Below, piece by piece: positions 1 to 15,636 of a stretch of 64,000 bases of DNA. The stretch comes from Pullulanibacillus sp. KACC 23026. Its GTDB lineage: Bacteria; Bacillota; Bacilli; Bacillales; Sporolactobacillaceae. Made by a program: the position numbers and the translations under genes. The DNA lies in assembly GCF_029094525.1 (NCBI RefSeq), contig NZ_CP119107.1, positions 4,340,001-4,404,000 of the forward strand, read 5' to 3'. Under the pieces are notes generated by a model. That model saw only the letters and a list, made by a program, of their open reading frames with translations. It had not been told where the DNA came from and made no database searches. How positions within the stretch are numbered: the first letter of the stretch is position 1; the number at the start of each line of letters is the position of its first letter.

Positions 1-210
1 AAGCTCATCATCATCGCTTTCAAAAGTCAGTCTTTGACTGCGATACCCATACTTCTGATAAATATATCGCCATTCAGGCCGTGATAAGAGCTCTGTATGA
101 AGCTGTTCATTCAACCGCTTGTACGGAAGCCCATCCTCATCTGAAAGCCATACAAAAAACGCATAGGTCCACTCTGGATCTGGTAAAAACGTCACATTCA
201 AATAGCGCAA
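1..210 (-). CDS. Unknown protein, 5' portion only (runs off the window start)
   Basis: Reading the minus strand from a TTG at 210 gives about 70 codons without a stop to the window edge. The predicted protein is acidic and rich in aromatic residues (it contains FLPDPEWTYAFFVWLSDEDG and ends ESDDDEL at the edge), which looks like a real globular protein. An in-frame stop lies at 217-219, and a GAGAAGG sequence sits about 10 nt before the TTG; GTG at 195 is the other possible start. I do not recognise the family. Other frames further upstream also look protein-like, so this could be the tail of a frameshifted gene. Confidence 0.4.
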   Translation of the reverse strand, partial: MRYLNVTFLPDPEWTYAFFVWLSDEDGLPYKRLNEQLHTELLSRPEWRYIYQKYGYRSQRLTFESDDDEL

Positions 211-328
211 ACCGTCTTACACCTTCTCGCTGTTTAAGACTTCTAAATTCTAATATAACACGGAACGATTGCTTTAGGATAGGTCCGAAGCACTTCCCCA
301 ATTAAGATAAGCCACGGTAAAAATTTTA

Positions 329-546
329 GCGTAACGACAATTCCTTATTCGCTCATTTGGAGGCTGATTTCAAGATTGGCGGTAACCACGATTCGCTATT
401 TACTCGGATCAGGCGCCTTTCGCTCTGTTTTTTTGAGTAATAACGTATTCTCGTTACGCCTAATTACTCAAAAGGCCCATTGGAAGACAGATAGCGAATC
501 CTTGTTACGCCTAACTTTTAGTGTAACGTCGTCCCGCTATCCGCTC
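329..546. repeat. Cluster of REP-like elements (GCGTAAC...ATTCGCTAT family)
   Basis: About four copies of a short motif close to GCGTAACNANNATTCGCTAT occur at 329-352, 379-400, 490-512 (inverted) and 521-546. A separate inverted repeat (TTGAGTAAT / AATTACTCAA) spans 431-473. The same motif returns as an inverted pair at 8618-8673. The stretch between the partial gene and the terminator at 721 holds no gene I can support. Confidence 0.55.
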
Positions 547-720
547 GGAACAGTGCTTCTTTTGCACTTTGGACCTATCTCCCACCACACCTCTGTTCGC
601 ACAGAGTGAGTGGCAAGGCTTCTTATTTCGGATAGCCCAAGCCTTCACGTTTTAGACAGTTTTTATTCAATTTATGGGTTCAAGCCTTGTGTGGCTTTAA
701 TTTTTACCCATCACATAATA

Positions 721-762
721 AAAAAGGAGCTCCCCTTAAAGCAAGAGGGGAACTCCTTTTTG
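721..762 (-). terminator. Rho-independent terminator after camS
   Basis: The arms AAAAAGGAG-TCCCCTT and AAGAGGGGA-CTCCTTTTT form a long GC-rich stem with short A/T flanks. It directly follows the camS stop codon, so it ends the yerC-to-camS side operon. The U-tract symmetry could also let it act on the plus strand. Confidence 0.85.
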
Positions 763-6246
<5,484 letters not shown>

Positions 6247-6251
6247 GGCGT

Positions 6252-6962
6252 TCACACTCCTTCTGTTCGTTTCTTCACATCTTGAACGGCCTTAACCGTC
6301 TTAAGGGCCGCCTTTAAGTCCTCATAGATCAAATTCCCGACTATCACAACATCCGCCCAGTTTGCCATTTCCTCAGCCTGCTCTGAGCTTGAGATCCCGC
6401 CTCCGTAAAAAAGGGTTGCTTGTTTAAGCCTTTGTTTAACTTTTTTAACAAGTTCAGGACTGCCGTAGGTGCCGCTGTACTCCAAATAAAGGATGGGCAA
6501 ATGAAACAATTGATCGGCAAGCTGCGCATAGGCCGCAACAGCCTCTCCATCAAGGGAAGTATCTGCCTTTGTCAACTCGGCAACCTTTGCTTTAGGATTG
6601 AGTACAATATAGCCTTCTGCTGCAATTTCTTCCCAATCTAAAGTATGACCGTACTCTTTAAGAGCAGATTGCTGATGACCGACTATCCATTTTGGGTCCT
6701 GTGCATTTAACACAGTTGGGACAAAATAGAAATCAAATCCAGGTGTCACGGCGTCCAGGTTAGATATTTCAAGGGCACAATCCACGGAATATTGGCGAAT
6801 TCGGCTTAGTAAATGAAGCGTGTTGTCAAGCGTCACTCCATCAGTACCGCCAACTACTACCGCATCCGTACCCGATTCACAAATCTGTTCAAGAGCATCG
6901 TCACCTATAGGACGATTGGGGTCTAGTTTAAATACATGCCCCCATGATTTATATAAACTCAT
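6252..6962 (-). CDS. pcrB: Heptaprenylglyceryl phosphate synthase
   Basis: Transfers a heptaprenyl chain to sn-glycerol-1-phosphate, the archaeal-type ether lipid step found in Bacillales. It is a TIM-barrel protein of the GGGP synthase family, 236 residues, full length. Visible family motifs include [10 protein letters not shown] near the N-terminus, [26 protein letters not shown] and the phosphate-binding LFYGGGISS. Its stop codon lies inside the pcrA ribosome site, so the two genes form one transcript. Confidence 0.95.
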   Translation of the reverse strand: MSLYKSWGHVFKLDPNRPIGDDALEQICESGTDAVVVGGTDGVTLDNTLHLLSRIRQYSVDCALEISNLDAVTPGFDFYFVPTVLNAQDPKWIVGHQQSALKEYGHTLDWEEIAAEGYIVLNPKAKVAELTKADTSLDGEAVAAYAQLADQLFHLPILYLEYSGTYGSPELVKKVKQRLKQATLFYGGGISSSEQAEEMANWADVVIVGNLIYEDLKAALKTVKAVQDVKKRTEGV

Positions 6963-7085
6963 TTAGCTTGTCCTCTCAAATTACTCTGATAGGATTATAA
7001 CATATTTCACTTCATCAAATCTTGCCGACCAAGCCCAAAACAAGCACCATTTTTTGACTGTTTTTCTCCTTAATTAATCTACAAA

Positions 7086-7134
7086 ATGAAAACCAGCTCA
7101 AACAATCTTATCAAGATTATCTGAACCGGCTTTA
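7086..7134 (-). terminator. Imperfect hairpin after yerC
   Basis: Two imperfect arms (AACCAGCTCA...ATCTT and AAGAT...TGAACCGGCTT) form a long interrupted stem immediately after the yerC stop, followed on the minus strand by TTTTCATTTTG. It is a weak intrinsic terminator or attenuator between yerC and pcrB. Confidence 0.5.
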
Positions 7135-7138
7135 GTCG

Positions 7139-7456
7139 TTACTTTAAGTCTGTATTATTCAACGGGGTCTCTAAGACTCGTTCCAACGTCATCTGGTAAC
7201 CATCATTACCAAAGTTAATGCAGCGTTTCACACGTGAGATCGTTGCCGTACTCGCCCCTGTTTCTTCTTCAATTTTGTGATACGTATACCCTTCCATTAA
7301 CATTCGCGCGACTTCTAGGCGCTGTGCCAGGGACTGAAGCTCTCCCATTGTACATAGATCATCAAAAAAGCGATAGCATTCTTCGAGATCCTTTAAAGAT
7401 AAGATGGAAAGAAATAATTGATCAAGCGCTTTACCTCGTAGTTTATCGATTTGCAT
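7139..7456 (-). CDS. yerC: YerC/TrpR-like helix-turn-helix regulator
   Basis: Small all-helical DNA-binding protein of the TrpR/YerC family, 105 residues, full length. The recognition region EETGASTATISRVKRCINFG (about residues 65-84) is the family's helix-turn-helix. Its neighbours, yerB upstream and pcrB downstream, are the same as in B. subtilis. Work on B. subtilis YerC points to control of the histidine/purine boundary, but nothing in this window identifies its target. Confidence 0.93.
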   Translation of the reverse strand: MQIDKLRGKALDQLFLSILSLKDLEECYRFFDDLCTMGELQSLAQRLEVARMLMEGYTYHKIEEETGASTATISRVKRCINFGNDGYQMTLERVLETPLNNTDLK

Positions 7457-7470
7457 AATTATGACCCCTT

Positions 7471-8523
7471 TTATTCAATTTTTACTTCCTTTTCAAGTCC
7501 AGGACTTGATTCCACTATGTTTATCCAGGTTTGACCCGGAACAAATCCTAAAGGATGACCATTTTTGTATGGAAGAAGACGGCCGCCGACATTTTTCCAC
7601 TCAACACGCTGAAGCTTCCCCTTTTGCAAGAGATAAGCAGGTCCTCCAGATGTTAGATCGATAGCTCTTCTAGGATATTTATCAATGAAAGTATGCTTGG
7701 CACTTACTATGAATACATTGGCAGCAGAAAGCGGCGTTAGAGATTCCCTGTCTTCTGCTTGTTTGCCATTTATTTGTCTATAAAACAACTCATCTTTCGG
7801 ATTATAGGCATAGCTCACAACATTATCCGAACTATAAGTAATCGTGACCTTATTAACTGTTTCTCCCTTGAGCTTAGACTGTTCCTCAGTTGATAAAAAC
7901 GGGAGCGGTTTAACGGATTGAGTAAGAGAGAAACCAGATGCCTTTGCGCCTTTTTCCAAATCAGCAGAACTGGTATAAGCATTATGCGGTGCTTCCCTGA
8001 ATGTGACGCGCTTAAACCATGTGCCATCGTGGTAAAGCCCTTGAATGTAATCAATATCCCCATTTTGTAAAATCGACTTTGCTTGAGGACTCCACCCGAA
8101 AGCCACATAAATCCCACCAAAGCCCTGGTTAAGCTGGATGTAGTAAGGTCTTGCACTTCTTACCGGCCCTATAATTGGCGGTCTCTGACTTTGAAACAAT
8201 GCCAGAAAGCGTGTGATTCGGCCTTCTGCCAACGCTTCAATGACAATGTCAGCCTGCTGTAATCCAGACTGCGGGCGGGCTAAGTAGTAATTATTAATCA
8301 TGACCCCGATCACCCTATTATTAATGGGTCCTTTAGCAGGGAGACCCGTTAATGGGTAAACAGGTTCAGAAGCTCGTTTTTCCGGATTCGTTTTGTTTTC
8401 TATACTTTGCCGTATCAAAGCGACCGGCTTAGCTTTATGAAGGGTTGTACGACTCTGGCAGGCTGTTAAGATTAAACACATGGATGCAAGGAACAAGATC
8501 CAGCCTTTCATACGTCGGTTCAT
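7471..8523 (-). CDS. yerB: DUF3048 lipoprotein YerB
   Basis: A 350-residue predicted lipoprotein. The signal peptide MNRRMKGWILFLASMCLILT ends in a lipobox at ACQS, and the mature part matches the DUF3048 family with VYPLTGLPAKGP, GVMINNYYLARPQSGL, IVEALAEGRITRFLALFQSQ and GPVRSARPYY motifs. The ATG has AAAGGTG 7 nt upstream. The function is unknown; the fold is thought to be an extracellular domain related to sortase-system or peptidoglycan-binding proteins. It is likely cotranscribed with yerC (14 nt gap). Confidence 0.9.
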   Translation of the reverse strand: MNRRMKGWILFLASMCLILTACQSRTTLHKAKPVALIRQSIENKTNPEKRASEPVYPLTGLPAKGPINNRVIGVMINNYYLARPQSGLQQADIVIEALAEGRITRFLALFQSQRPPIIGPVRSARPYYIQLNQGFGGIYVAFGWSPQAKSILQNGDIDYIQGLYHDGTWFKRVTFREAPHNAYTSSADLEKGAKASGFSLTQSVKPLPFLSTEEQSKLKGETVNKVTITYSSDNVVSYAYNPKDELFYRQINGKQAEDRESLTPLSAANVFIVSAKHTFIDKYPRRAIDLTSGGPAYLLQKGKLQRVEWKNVGGRLLPYKNGHPLGFVPGQTWINIVESSPGLEKEVKIE

Positions 8524-8617
8524 CTTCTCACACCTTTATACAATTTGGCTTAGCTACCATTATAAACAATTCGCATTTAGGATCAATTTTCTCTTGCAGT
8601 CTTTGATTTTAGCAACT

Positions 8618-8673
8618 AGCGAATCCTCGTTACGCAAACGCGAATTAGGCGTAACCACCATGCGCTATTCGCC
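8618..8673. repeat. Inverted pair of REP-like elements
   Basis: AGCGAATCCTCGTTACGC (8618-8635) faces GGCGTAACCACCATGCGCT (from 8648), forming an imperfect hairpin with a short loop. These are the same motif as the cluster at 329-546. It lies in the gap between yerA and yerB. Confidence 0.6.
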
Positions 8674-8780
8674 TCCCAATGGAACATTCGAACAAGTTAG
8701 CTTATCCATTTTGTCTAAAACGAGCCCTTTTTCCTTTGAGAGTCCCTCATTTTTTCTTCCCATTACCTAAAATTCTTCAT

Positions 8781-10508
8781 CTAATTAATCCTGATTGAAG
8801 GGGCCAACATTTTACGGCCCATCACATCATAGAGCCCCGCAGGAGTAATTCGAATATAGGGCAAGTGAATCGCTGAAAAAAAGTTTAAGCTATAGTAAGG
8901 GTCCTCATAACGATAACCTTTATCTCTTATAACCGTTTGAAAGGCCTTATCCTCTTTAATCAACTCCGGGAGAGACTTATCAGAGAACGCGGCCGAGATC
9001 AGTAGGGGTATCTCAGCGAGAATGCTTCCCTCTTCAGCAATTACAATCCCGCCATTCAATTCTTTTACTCGATTAAAAGCATGAATGATATCTGATTTAT
9101 TTCGACCTATAAGAATAATGGAGCCCGTTCCTGAATAACTGCTTGCAAATCCGGAAAGGGTATCCGCAAATCCTTTGACGAGTGTACTGACACGCCACTT
9201 TTTCTCTGCATCGATAAAAGTGAGGTAGCAGACGCCGGCAGGCAATTCTCCCTCAAGCATGCGTTCTTCATATACATAGGGCTGGCTAATAACCGCATTT
9301 TTCAATTCCATGCCAACATGACTAGTTGGCTCAATTAAATCTTGTGTAAGATCCCACGAGATAGTGCGTGTTTTTAACTTTGCTGAAAAATTATAGCTGT
9401 CATGAAAAGGAAACTCCTGGCCCTCCTTCTTCACCCATTTTCCTTTTGCCAAGACGTGAAAAGGAACGGGCTGATCAGGCGCTAACAAAAAATTGATATG
9501 TGCTAGACGCCCGGGGGCTAACTCACCAATTAACCGATTTAACCCATAATGCCGCGCGGGGTTAGAAGTAGCCATTAAATAAGCCTCTATCTCAGGGACT
9601 CCCGCATCCAATGCGATTTGAATCAGGCGATCAACCAACCCTGATTCACAAAATGCAGGTGTTCCGCCATCTGTTGTCATATAAAGCGATTGATAGCTTG
9701 ATAATCCGCGTTCAACAAGTCCCTTTAGTATATCAGGTAAATCAGGACGAATAGAAGAATAACGAAGCGATGTCGAAAGTCCCACTTTTAGTCGCCTGTA
9801 AGCTTCGTCAGCGGTCATCGCTTCATGGTCTGCTGTTACCCCATAAAGAGCCATCTCAGTCAGCGTTTTATCGGAGGCACCCGGCAGATGTCCTTCAATC
9901 TGCTTTCCCATTTGGCGTGTTCTCATGAGCCATTGAAGCATCTGGTCATCACCTTTTACAAGACGCGGCCAATCGGTTAGTTCGCCGCCTTGAACAACAA
10001 GCGGGTGCTTAAGCCATCGATCCATTCGTTCATTCGTAAAAGAAGACGCCTTCTCAATCGTTTGATTATCATACCGGCACCACCAAAATAAGGTAGTGGG
10101 TAATAGGTCCAGTTCTTCTATAATCTTAAAGGAGTCATCATCTGACAAACGCTGAAAAAATAAAAGATTATCACAGATTAATGTGGTCGTCCCTCTAATT
10201 GCCGCATAGCTTGCCAAGGTCACAGGATTATACAGTTGAAACGGATGAGCATGGGGCTCCACATAGCCAGGAACAAGATAAAGACCTTCACAGTCCATTA
10301 ACGCCACACCGTCATTTGATGCGGGCACATCCTCTCCCACATAGACAATGCGATCGCCTAAGATCCAAACATTCCCCTTCTCCCACGTTTTTGAAAACGC
10401 ATTCAAAATCATACCGTTTTGTAACACTAATGATGGCAGTGCCTTTCCTCTTACCACAGCGGCTTGCTTTCTTAGCTCGCTTAAAGACCATGGTTGATAA
10501 AAGTTCAG
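8781..10508 (-). CDS. yerA: Adenine deaminase-like amidohydrolase (YerA type)
   Basis: Amidohydrolase-superfamily protein related to AdeC adenine deaminase, close to B. subtilis YerA. The metal-binding HAH in PGYVEPHAHPFQ, the GHLPGAS segment, the TADHEAMTADEA segment and the YMTTDGG segment are the metal and catalytic sites of the family; the C-terminal third is the AdeC C-terminal domain. Start: AGAGGAGGG sits 6 nt before a CTG (10508) with no ATG, GTG or TTG at the proper place. An ATG at 10535 is in frame but has no ribosome site. A CTG start is therefore proposed (575 residues). Whether it deaminates adenine is not proven; YerA-type proteins are often annotated only as putative. Confidence 0.85.
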   Translation of the reverse strand: MNFYQPWSLSELRKQAAVVRGKALPSLVLQNGMILNAFSKTWEKGNVWILGDRIVYVGEDVPASNDGVALMDCEGLYLVPGYVEPHAHPFQLYNPVTLASYAAIRGTTTLICDNLLFFQRLSDDDSFKIIEELDLLPTTLFWWCRYDNQTIEKASSFTNERMDRWLKHPLVVQGGELTDWPRLVKGDDQMLQWLMRTRQMGKQIEGHLPGASDKTLTEMALYGVTADHEAMTADEAYRRLKVGLSTSLRYSSIRPDLPDILKGLVERGLSSYQSLYMTTDGGTPAFCESGLVDRLIQIALDAGVPEIEAYLMATSNPARHYGLNRLIGELAPGRLAHINFLLAPDQPVPFHVLAKGKWVKKEGQEFPFHDSYNFSAKLKTRTISWDLTQDLIEPTSHVGMELKNAVISQPYVYEERMLEGELPAGVCYLTFIDAEKKWRVSTLVKGFADTLSGFASSYSGTGSIILIGRNKSDIIHAFNRVKELNGGIVIAEEGSILAEIPLLISAAFSDKSLPELIKEDKAFQTVIRDKGYRYEDPYYSLNFFSAIHLPYIRITPAGLYDVMGRKMLAPSIRIN

Positions 10509-10713
10509 GACAATCCCTCCTCTATCTATACCCATTTTACATTAGTTGTTTAAATTGTTAAAGAGTCTGCCCCTATTAAACCTGTGACAATTTCCTTTTT
10601 AAGTATACCTGTTTAACTTGGTGATCAGGCAACCACTCTGGCAGATTTTTTTCAATACTTATATATAAGAGTCATGCTAGAATAAAGGAAAACAAGACTT
10701 GGAGGAGTGACAC

Positions 10714-11883
10714 ATGAAGCCCTTTGATTTTCAGCTTCCTACAATTATAAAAATTAGGAATGGCCTCTTTAAAGACACTGCTTCCTACATTAAAAAGCAC
10801 ATTCAAGGGAGACGCGTTTTAATTGTGACGGATCCAGGGATAGAACAACTTGGTTATCCGAGTGAATTGAGTAATCAATTAAATAGTCTCGGATATGTTT
10901 GTACCGTCTATACAAACGTCAAACCTAATCCGCGTGATGTTGACTGTATCAACGGCGGTGAGCGGGCCCGAGAGTTTCAGGCTGATCTCATTGTTGCCAT
11001 TGGCGGTGGCTCCGTTATTGATTCAGCAAAGGCAATAGCTATTCTCTCAGTATTTGGCGGTTCAACGCAAGATTATTCAGGGAAAGACCTTGTCCCAGGT
11101 CCCGTCTTGCCGCTCGTTGTTATTCCAACCACTGCTGGAACTGGGGCTGAAGTCACACGCTCATCTGTCATCACCGATAGTGAAAAGAAAAGAAAGTTTA
11201 CTATAAAAGATGTTCATATTGCTCCAAAGCTTGCCCTCGTTGACCCCGAGCTCACTTATAAACTTCCTGCTCTTTTAACGGCTTCAACGGGGATGGATGC
11301 GCTCGTTCATGCGATAGAAGCCTATACTTGCAAGCTGTCTAATCCAATTGCTGAAGGACTCGCTATTGAAGCGATGACACATATTTACCCTTATCTTAAA
11401 AGAGCTGTTTTAAACGGGGAGGATTATGAAGCAAGAGAGCATTTAATGATTGGATCCACCATCGCCGGAATGGCCTTTTCTCATGCCGATGTGGCCTCCG
11501 TCCATTGTATGGCAGAAGCTATTGGCGGCTTATATGACACCCCGCACGGTATTGCGAACTCGATGTTTCTTCCTTATGTCCTTGCTTTTAATGCCGAGAC
11601 CGAGCCGGTCAAGCATGGGGTGATTGCCCGAACGTTAGGTTTAGCTGATCCTGCTATTGGCGATGAAGAGGCGACACAGCGTTTAGTAGAGGCTATGAAG
11701 CAGTTGGCAAGAGAGATCCGCATCCCAACCTTTGCTTCCCTTCCTAGCGTCCGCCCTGAAGACTTTTCCGCTTTATCAGAAGCTGCCTTTCAAAATGGCT
11801 CAACCCCAAGTAATGCTAGAACCATAACAAAAGAAGATTATCTTAATTTGTTTAAAAAAGCCTATCACCAACCTATTGAATAA
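10714..11883 (+). CDS. Iron-containing alcohol dehydrogenase
   Basis: A 389-residue group III (Fe-ADH) oxidoreductase that interconverts alcohols and aldehydes with NAD(P). It shows the nucleotide loop GGGS (97-100), PTTAGTGAEVT (138-148) and the four metal ligands expected for the family: D195 and H199 in GMDALVHAIEAY, H264 and H278 in the ASVH and DTPHGIAN segments. A strong GGAGGAG lies 6-7 nt before the ATG. It stands alone, divergent from yerA and convergent with the purine operon. The substrate cannot be read from the sequence. Confidence 0.92.
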   Translation: MKPFDFQLPTIIKIRNGLFKDTASYIKKHIQGRRVLIVTDPGIEQLGYPSELSNQLNSLGYVCTVYTNVKPNPRDVDCINGGERAREFQADLIVAIGGGSVIDSAKAIAILSVFGGSTQDYSGKDLVPGPVLPLVVIPTTAGTGAEVTRSSVITDSEKKRKFTIKDVHIAPKLALVDPELTYKLPALLTASTGMDALVHAIEAYTCKLSNPIAEGLAIEAMTHIYPYLKRAVLNGEDYEAREHLMIGSTIAGMAFSHADVASVHCMAEAIGGLYDTPHGIANSMFLPYVLAFNAETEPVKHGVIARTLGLADPAIGDEEATQRLVEAMKQLAREIRIPTFASLPSVRPEDFSALSEAAFQNGSTPSNARTITKEDYLNLFKKAYHQPIE

Positions 11884-12771
11884 TACCCTGAGAACGGTTA
11901 TTCCAATAACAGATCCTGTTTACTTAGAAAATGAGGAGAGGACTCCTAATTAGCGAAAAAGGAGAGCCCGCAGAACGCGGCAGCTGTGGATGTTTACAGA
12001 TCGTCCTCAGAAAACGCACGCCCAATTACCTCATTCTTTTAAAATTAACTGCTTATTGTCAAAAAAACTTTTCGGAATTCACAAAAAGGTACACCAACTC
12101 TAAATTTTTATCAAACTTGAGAAAATCACACCGAAAACACCCGTTTAAATGACCCTAAAATCGCAAATTTTTTCAATACACAAGTTTTGGAAAAAAAGCT
12201 AGAATAAAAATATAAGAGAAGAACTTATAAATCTCTAATAGTTTTAAAGTTTTCCTCTTATAAATTTTTTGCCCCATTTCATTTGACTTCATCTCCCAAT
12301 AGATGATATTAGAACCCTCTTCCCTTCGAGGGTTCGTCTCCCTTTTTTTCTTCCTCCAAGACTCTCGACTCATTTCCAACATTCCATAGTAAGAACCCAT
12401 TCGAGAACACACCAAGACTCTAAGGTTAAACAAGAGCCTTTATAAAAGGCGAAACGGACACCGGATCCCCATTGATTAGTCATCGATCAGTCTCACTAGC
12501 CAGGGGTCATATGTGACCGTTATACGCTCTATGATGAAGAGGCCACTTGAAATCTCCCCTGCCTGTCCGCTTCAACCAGCTTCAGTCATAATCCCCCAAT
12601 TGGCACAGGCCCCCATCCTTCCATCTTATAATGCAGCTGGCGCCAAATGGTTGTGAAAGACGTTTGATGCCGGCCCCCATCCTTTCAAAACTTAAAACTC
12701 ATTCCTATTTGTAAGCAGGTTACTACTTCACAGACTTTTTATTTTTTCAGAGAGACTTCTTTTTAATGTAC
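11884..12771. other. Gene-poor gap between adh and purD
   Basis: About 890 bases hold no convincing gene. There is an 8-bp hairpin (GAACCCTC / GAGGGTTC near 12310-12335) followed on the plus strand by a T-rich stretch, possibly a late terminator, and an 11-base word (GGCCCCCATCC) occurring twice about 62 bases apart near 12607 and 12669. Short open frames here lack ribosome sites and have atypical composition. Confidence 0.5.
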
Positions 12772-12803
12772 AAAAAAAGCCGGCCCCTTAGCTGGAGCCG
12801 ACT
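12772..12803 (-). terminator. Terminator of the purine operon
   Basis: On the minus strand, AGTCGGCTCC and GGGGCCGGCT form a 10-bp stem with G-U pairs, followed by seven T residues. It lies 9 nt after the purD stop. Confidence 0.9.
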
Positions 12804-12811
12804 GATTCGTA

Positions 12812-14074
12812 TTAATTGTTCTGTAAGGCTCGATAGCCAATATCCCGTCTAAAAAAGGTCCCTGGACTTGTGAGTTTTTCCATTTCAGTACGCGCCTTCT
12901 CAATGGCTTGATCCAAACTGGCGGCTTTTTGAGCCACTAACAAGAGACGCCCCCCACTCGTTACCCATTGATTTTCTCTAAGCTCGGTTCCCGAATGAAA
13001 AACCATCGTCTCATGATCAAGCTTCTCAAATCCACCGATTGGATGGCCTTTCTGATAGCTTCCTGGATAGCCTTCTGCAGCCAGCACTACACCACAAACC
13101 GCAGCGTCATCCCAATAAAGCTCTGTCCTATCCCCATTAATAACGGCTAAGAAAACTTCGGCTAAATCATTTTGAAGGCGCGGCAGCACAACTTGTGTTT
13201 CAGGGTCACCAAAGCGACAGTTGAATTCAATCACCTTTGGCCCGTCACTTGTTGCCATCAATCCAGCATAGAGAACCCCCACATACGGACGATCTTCTTG
13301 AACCATCGCATTCGCAGTCGGCTTTAGAATGGTTTCCACCGCTTCTGCAACAACCGCTTCAGAAATTTGAGGGACCGGTGAATAGGCTCCCATTCCACCT
13401 GTATTAGGTCCTTTGTCCCCATCAAATGCCCGCTTATGGTCTTGGGCAATCACGAGCGGCATGACAGTTCGACCATTTACAAACGCCATGAGGGAAAACT
13501 CCTCTCCCTCCAAATAGTCTTCTATAACAATAGAAGCACCTGCTTCGCCAAAGGTTTGCTCCCCTAAGCTTGCATGGACCGCCTGTTCAGCCTCTTCAAG
13601 TGATAGGGCCACCGTTACCCCTTTACCAGCAGCAAGACCATCTGCCTTGATCACAATCGGCGCCCCTTTTTCCCGAATATAATTTAACGCTTCTCTTTCA
13701 TCCGTAAAAACACCATATTGAGCTGTTGGAATGTTATAACGCCGCATTAAGTCCTTTGAAAAAGCTTTGCTTCCTTCAATCGCGGCGGCGGCCTGGGTTG
13801 GACCAAACACCTTGAGGCCTGCTTCTAAAAGGCGATCGGCCAGGCCATCGACCAACGGCTGCTCCGGTCCAATTACAACAAGATCCATTTCATGTGACTG
13901 AGCCCATTCAATAAGCTCGGAAAAATGGGTTTCTTCTATCGGAACAAGGGTAGCCACCTTGCTCATCCCTGCATTTCCCGGTGCCACAAATACTTCCGTT
14001 ACACTCGGAGCGTCTGCCAGCTTCCAGGCAAGAGCATGTTCACGTCCGCCTTTTCCTACAACGAGCACTTTCAT
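12812..14074 (-). CDS. purD: Phosphoribosylamine-glycine ligase (GARS)
   Basis: Second step of de novo purine synthesis: joins glycine to phosphoribosylamine with ATP. It is an ATP-grasp enzyme of 420 residues with the N-terminal [19 protein letters not shown], the [13 protein letters not shown] loop, [11 protein letters not shown] and [12 protein letters not shown] motifs, all intact. It is the last gene of the operon, 10 nt after purH, with a good AGGAG site and a terminator right after the stop. Confidence 0.98.
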   Translation of the reverse strand: MKVLVVGKGGREHALAWKLADAPSVTEVFVAPGNAGMSKVATLVPIEETHFSELIEWAQSHEMDLVVIGPEQPLVDGLADRLLEAGLKVFGPTQAAAAIEGSKAFSKDLMRRYNIPTAQYGVFTDEREALNYIREKGAPIVIKADGLAAGKGVTVALSLEEAEQAVHASLGEQTFGEAGASIVIEDYLEGEEFSLMAFVNGRTVMPLVIAQDHKRAFDGDKGPNTGGMGAYSPVPQISEAVVAEAVETILKPTANAMVQEDRPYVGVLYAGLMATSDGPKVIEFNCRFGDPETQVVLPRLQNDLAEVFLAVINGDRTELYWDDAAVCGVVLAAEGYPGSYQKGHPIGGFEKLDHETMVFHSGTELRENQWVTSGGRLLLVAQKAASLDQAIEKARTEMEKLTSPGTFFRRDIGYRALQNN

Positions 14075-14084
14075 GGTCTCACTC

Positions 14085-15617
14085 CTAATGTTTAAAGTGG
14101 CGAATCCCCGTTAACACCATGGCGATTCCAAACTCATTTGCTTTATCAATCGATTCCTGATCTTTGATAGAACCGCCTGGCTGAATAATTGCCGTTACGC
14201 CTGCCTTAGCCGCCTCTTCAACCGTATCAGGCATTGGGAAGAAGGCATCTGAACCCATAACGGAACCCTTTGCTTCTTCACCCGCTTGCTCAATCGCAAT
14301 CTTTGCTGCGCCAACACGATTCATCTGTCCTGCCCCGACACCAATCGTTCGATCGCCTTTAGCTAGTACAATGGCATTCGATTTGACATGCTTGACAGCT
14401 TTCCAAGCAACCTCAAGCGCACGCATCTCTTCATCACTTGGCTTGCGGTCTGTCGGATACGTTAATTCCGCGTCAGCAAGACCTAAGGAATCAACATCTT
14501 GAACCAATAGGCCACCGCCGACCGAAGTCAATTGTTGATCCAGCGTTACTGCATCCTCGATCGCAACAGTTAATAGACGGATATTTTTCTTTTTCGAAAG
14601 GATCTCAAAAGCTTCCTCAGTATATCCAGGTGCAACGATAATTTCTAAGAAGATTTGACTTAGATGAGCTGCAGTAGCGGCATCGATTTCTCGGTTAGCA
14701 GCGACAATACCACCAAAGATAGAAACCGGATCAGCCTCATACGCTTTTAAATAGGCTTGCTCAATCGTTTCCCCTGTACCAATACCGCATGGGTTCATAT
14801 GTTTCACAGCTACAACGGCCGGTTGATAAAATTCCTTCACCATTTGAAGAGCTGCATCGGTGTCGCGAATATTGTTATAGGAAAGTTCTTTTCCATGTAG
14901 CTGTTTGGCACTGCTGATGGTTCCTTGTTTTTCAAAAGGACTGGCATAGAAGGCCGCTTGTTGGTGTGGATTTTCACCATAGCGAAGGCCTTGCTTCTTC
15001 TCATAAGTAACAGTGAATTGTTCAGGGAAAGCTTCACCAATTTCCTTCGTTAAATATTCTGCAATAAGCGCATCGTATGCCGCGGTATGGCGAAATGCTT
15101 TTGCGGCTAATCTTGCACGCTGAGAAGCAGATGTCCCTCCATCTTTTTCAACCGCAGTTAAAACAGCCTCATAATCACTTGGATCACACACGACGGTTAC
15201 AGATTCATAGTTTTTCGCAGCGGAACGAATCATAGAAGGACCACCGATGTCGATATTCTCAACCGCTTCTTCGTGGGTCACATCTGGCTTAGAGACCGTT
15301 TCTTTGAAAGGATATAAGTTTACAATGACGAAATCGATCGGATCAATAGCGTGTTCACGCATTTGTTCGCGATGTTCTGGAAGCTCTCGTCTGCCAAGCA
15401 ATCCACCATGAATCTTTGGATGAAGGGTTTTAACCCGGCCATCAAGGATCTCAGGAAAACCGGTCACCTCAGAAACTGATTTTACGGGAACGCCCGCTTC
15501 TTCTAAGAGACGCTTTGTTCCACCTGTTGATAGGAGTTCAATCCCCAAACGCGCCAGACCTTCTGCAAATGGGACGAGCCCTTCTTTATTCGAGACACTG
15601 ATTAAAGCTTTCGTCAT
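14085..15617 (-). CDS. purH: AICAR transformylase / IMP cyclohydrolase
   Basis: Bifunctional enzyme for the last two steps to IMP. The N-terminal MGS-like cyclohydrolase domain starts [18 protein letters not shown] and has LLSTGGT and [16 protein letters not shown]; the C-terminal transformylase domain has [22 protein letters not shown] and [12 protein letters not shown]. Length 510 residues, normal. AAGGAG is well placed before the ATG. It lies 19 nt after purN. Confidence 0.98.
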   Translation of the reverse strand: MTKALISVSNKEGLVPFAEGLARLGIELLSTGGTKRLLEEAGVPVKSVSEVTGFPEILDGRVKTLHPKIHGGLLGRRELPEHREQMREHAIDPIDFVIVNLYPFKETVSKPDVTHEEAVENIDIGGPSMIRSAAKNYESVTVVCDPSDYEAVLTAVEKDGGTSASQRARLAAKAFRHTAAYDALIAEYLTKEIGEAFPEQFTVTYEKKQGLRYGENPHQQAAFYASPFEKQGTISSAKQLHGKELSYNNIRDTDAALQMVKEFYQPAVVAVKHMNPCGIGTGETIEQAYLKAYEADPVSIFGGIVAANREIDAATAAHLSQIFLEIIVAPGYTEEAFEILSKKKNIRLLTVAIEDAVTLDQQLTSVGGGLLVQDVDSLGLADAELTYPTDRKPSDEEMRALEVAWKAVKHVKSNAIVLAKGDRTIGVGAGQMNRVGAAKIAIEQAGEEAKGSVMGSDAFFPMPDTVEEAAKAGVTAIIQPGGSIKDQESIDKANEFGIAMVLTGIRHFKH

Positions 15618-15636
15618 TGTTTGTCACTCCTTAAAA

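Noticed and set aside
12173-12433. Minus-strand open frame of 86 codons
   Set aside because: No ribosome site, unusual Lys/Tyr/Phe-rich composition and no context; likely chance.
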